Source: CAZLPW01 sp964561495 (GTDB taxonomy: Bacteria > Fidelibacterota > Marinisomatia > Marinisomatales > UBA1611). Taken from it: a stretch of 7,743 nt of DNA. A model generated the notes under the pieces. It made no database searches, was not told where the DNA came from, and saw nothing but the letters and a program-made list of their open reading frames with translations. The position numbers were made by a program, and so were the translations under genes. This document shows positions 7,173 to 7,743 of the stretch, piece by piece. The stretch covers positions 1 to 7,743 of the forward strand of contig CAZLPW010000091.1 of assembly GCA_964561495.1 (NCBI GenBank), written 5' to 3'. The stretch's first letter is position 1. Each line of letters starts with the position of its first letter.

Positions 7173-7209
7173 AAACTTAGTCATTTAAAATTTTTTACAC
7201 TCTAAGTTT
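7173..7209. repeat. Perfect 8-bp inverted repeat with 21-nt spacer
   Basis: AAACTTAG at 7173-7180 is the exact reverse complement of CTAAGTTT at 7202-7209. The spacer (7181-7201) is A/T-rich and includes AAAATTTTTT. It lies 33 nt after the kinase stop. It could form an mRNA 3' stem-loop or be a chance palindrome in AT-rich DNA; no T-run follows directly. Confidence 0.35.
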
Positions 7210-7251
7210 ATAAATCTCTAAATTTACTGATCATTCCAAAAATACCTCCCC

Positions 7252-7271
7252 CCACGAGTGCGGTGGCTTTT
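7252..7271 (+). terminator. Probable intrinsic terminator of the fucosidase-kinase operon
   Basis: CCAC (7252-7255) pairs with GTGG (7263-7266) across a 7-nt loop, followed by CTTTTAAG. A C-run precedes it (7248-7253), with TATTTTTGG on the minus strand beyond it. It is 110 nt after the kinase stop and only 12-16 nt beyond the stop of the convergent minus-strand gene, so it may end transcription from both sides. Its core matches the element at 534-554. The stem is short, which keeps confidence moderate. Confidence 0.55.
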
Positions 7272-7282
7272 AAGTTAAATTA

Positions 7283-7743
7283 TCATTGATTACATTCGTA
7301 CCAAGGTTCTTTATATAAGTCATTGAAGAAAATTTTTCTATCTTTTTCCAGCTCTATTTTTTCACCAAAAATTTTAGCATTTAAAAAACATTTATTCATT
7401 TTATCTGAATCACCTAATGCAGCATATGCCCTTGCTTTACACTCGTATGCATATGCCAGATCAAAATCCTTTATAGACTCTTTCATTGTTATATCCATGC
7501 AGGAATTTGCATGGGCAAGAGATTCTTCACCCTGATTTAAAACTGCGTACACNNNNNNNNNNNNNNNNNNNNNNNNNNNNNNNNNTGTTTATAAGCTTGT
7601 AGTGAGGTGATTTTTGCCAATGATATAAAGATGTTTTTGCAAAGAACAACATTCGTTTGTCATCATTTTTATTTCTATCCATTTTCTGAAGAAGATTCCA
7701 AGTCTGAATATTTAATTCGATTGCCATATAATGATGTAAGCTA
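7283..7743 (-). CDS. TPR-like helical protein, C-terminal part, interrupted by an assembly gap
   Basis: The gene enters from the right edge on the minus strand and ends with TGA at 7285-7283. Before the N run (7743-7586) the frame reads HHYMAIELNIQTWNLLQ...SLYHWQKSPHYKLIN. After it (7552-7283) it reads VYAVLNQGEESLAHANSC...FDLAYAYECKARAYAALGD...DRKIFFNDLYKEPW. Both halves are helical and fit one protein: paired helices of TPR type, with AYAYECKARAYAALGD resembling a TPR helix A/B pair. The pattern resembles a family of bacterial hypothetical proteins with an LNxxTWxLL...ASLYHW...RVYAVLG order, recalled from memory rather than searched. The two halves are not in the same frame if the gap is exactly 33 nt, so the N count is probably not the true length. 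GTG at 7552 and ATG at 7727 are internal codons, not starts. Function unknown; no visible link to the sugar operon. Confidence 0.7.
7553..7585. other. Assembly gap (33 N)
   Basis: A run of 33 undetermined bases sits inside the TPR-like gene. The flanking frames require a true length of 3k+2 bases rather than 33, so the N count looks like an estimate. Confidence 0.95.

Larger units (their letters stand above)
7141..7282. other. Convergent intergenic region with hairpins
   Basis: The 142 bp between the kinase stop and the stop of the minus-strand gene are A/T-rich and contain no credible gene. They hold one perfect 8-bp inverted repeat (7173-7209) and one GC-containing terminator hairpin (7252-7271), each listed separately. 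Confidence 0.6.

Noticed and set aside
7323..7535. 70-codon plus-strand frame opposite the TPR-like gene
   Set aside because: The minus-strand frame gives a coherent helical protein continuing across the gap, while this one is low-complexity Ser/Phe-rich antisense.
7527..7727. Separate small protein on the minus strand ending in VRSFKSG
   Set aside because: Its C-terminus is read in the wrong frame after the N gap; the upstream part belongs to the same TPR-like gene as 7283-7552.
1..7743. CRISPR arrays, tRNA/rRNA genes, transposases or phage genes
   Set aside because: I saw no regularly spaced repeats, no tRNA-like cloverleaf or rRNA segment, and no transposase, integrase or phage-like protein in any frame.

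Overview
The window is AT-rich, with weak or absent Shine-Dalgarno sequences and several proteins carrying export signals. It looks like a piece of a marine or host-associated Gram-negative bacterium from the broad FCB-type groups (Neomarinimicrobiota/Marinimicrobia, Bacteroidota or relatives). The assignment rests on style only: low GC, a lipobox protein, a Tat-exported GH109-like enzyme, an SSS sugar symporter and short CCCAC/GTGG hairpin terminators. No marker gene is present. A 33-base run of N suggests a scaffolded draft or metagenome assembly.

Layout. Positions 1-397 (minus) hold the N-terminal part of a lipoprotein that runs off the left edge. Positions 398-586 are a divergent, very AT-rich intergenic region with a small terminator-like hairpin in the leader of the next gene. 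Positions 587-7140 (plus) are a tight four-gene block. It encodes an exported multidomain alpha-L-fucosidase (GH29, 587-2986), a Tat-exported NAD-dependent GH109/Gfo-Idh-MocA enzyme (3008-4363), a sodium:solute symporter (4364-6097) and a GHMP sugar kinase (6088-7140). Gaps are 21 nt, 0 nt and a 10-nt overlap, so this is almost certainly one operon. Positions 7141-7282 hold an inverted repeat and a hairpin terminator between convergent genes. From 7283 to the right edge (minus) is the C-terminal part of an alpha-helical TPR-like protein, interrupted by the N gap.

How the genes fit together. The two exported enzymes would trim terminal sugars from a fucosylated glycan outside the cytoplasm: L-fucose by GH29, and GalNAc or another alpha-linked sugar by the GH109-like protein. 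The symporter would import a released sugar with Na+, and the GHMP kinase would phosphorylate it, probably at C1. Fucose plus alpha-GalNAc are the two terminal sugars of the blood-group-A determinant, so a small 'cleave, import, phosphorylate' unit for mucin-like or algal/animal glycans is an attractive inference. The substrates of the GH109 protein, the symporter and the kinase cannot be read from sequence alone. No fucose isomerase, aldolase, SusC/D pair or regulator is in the window.
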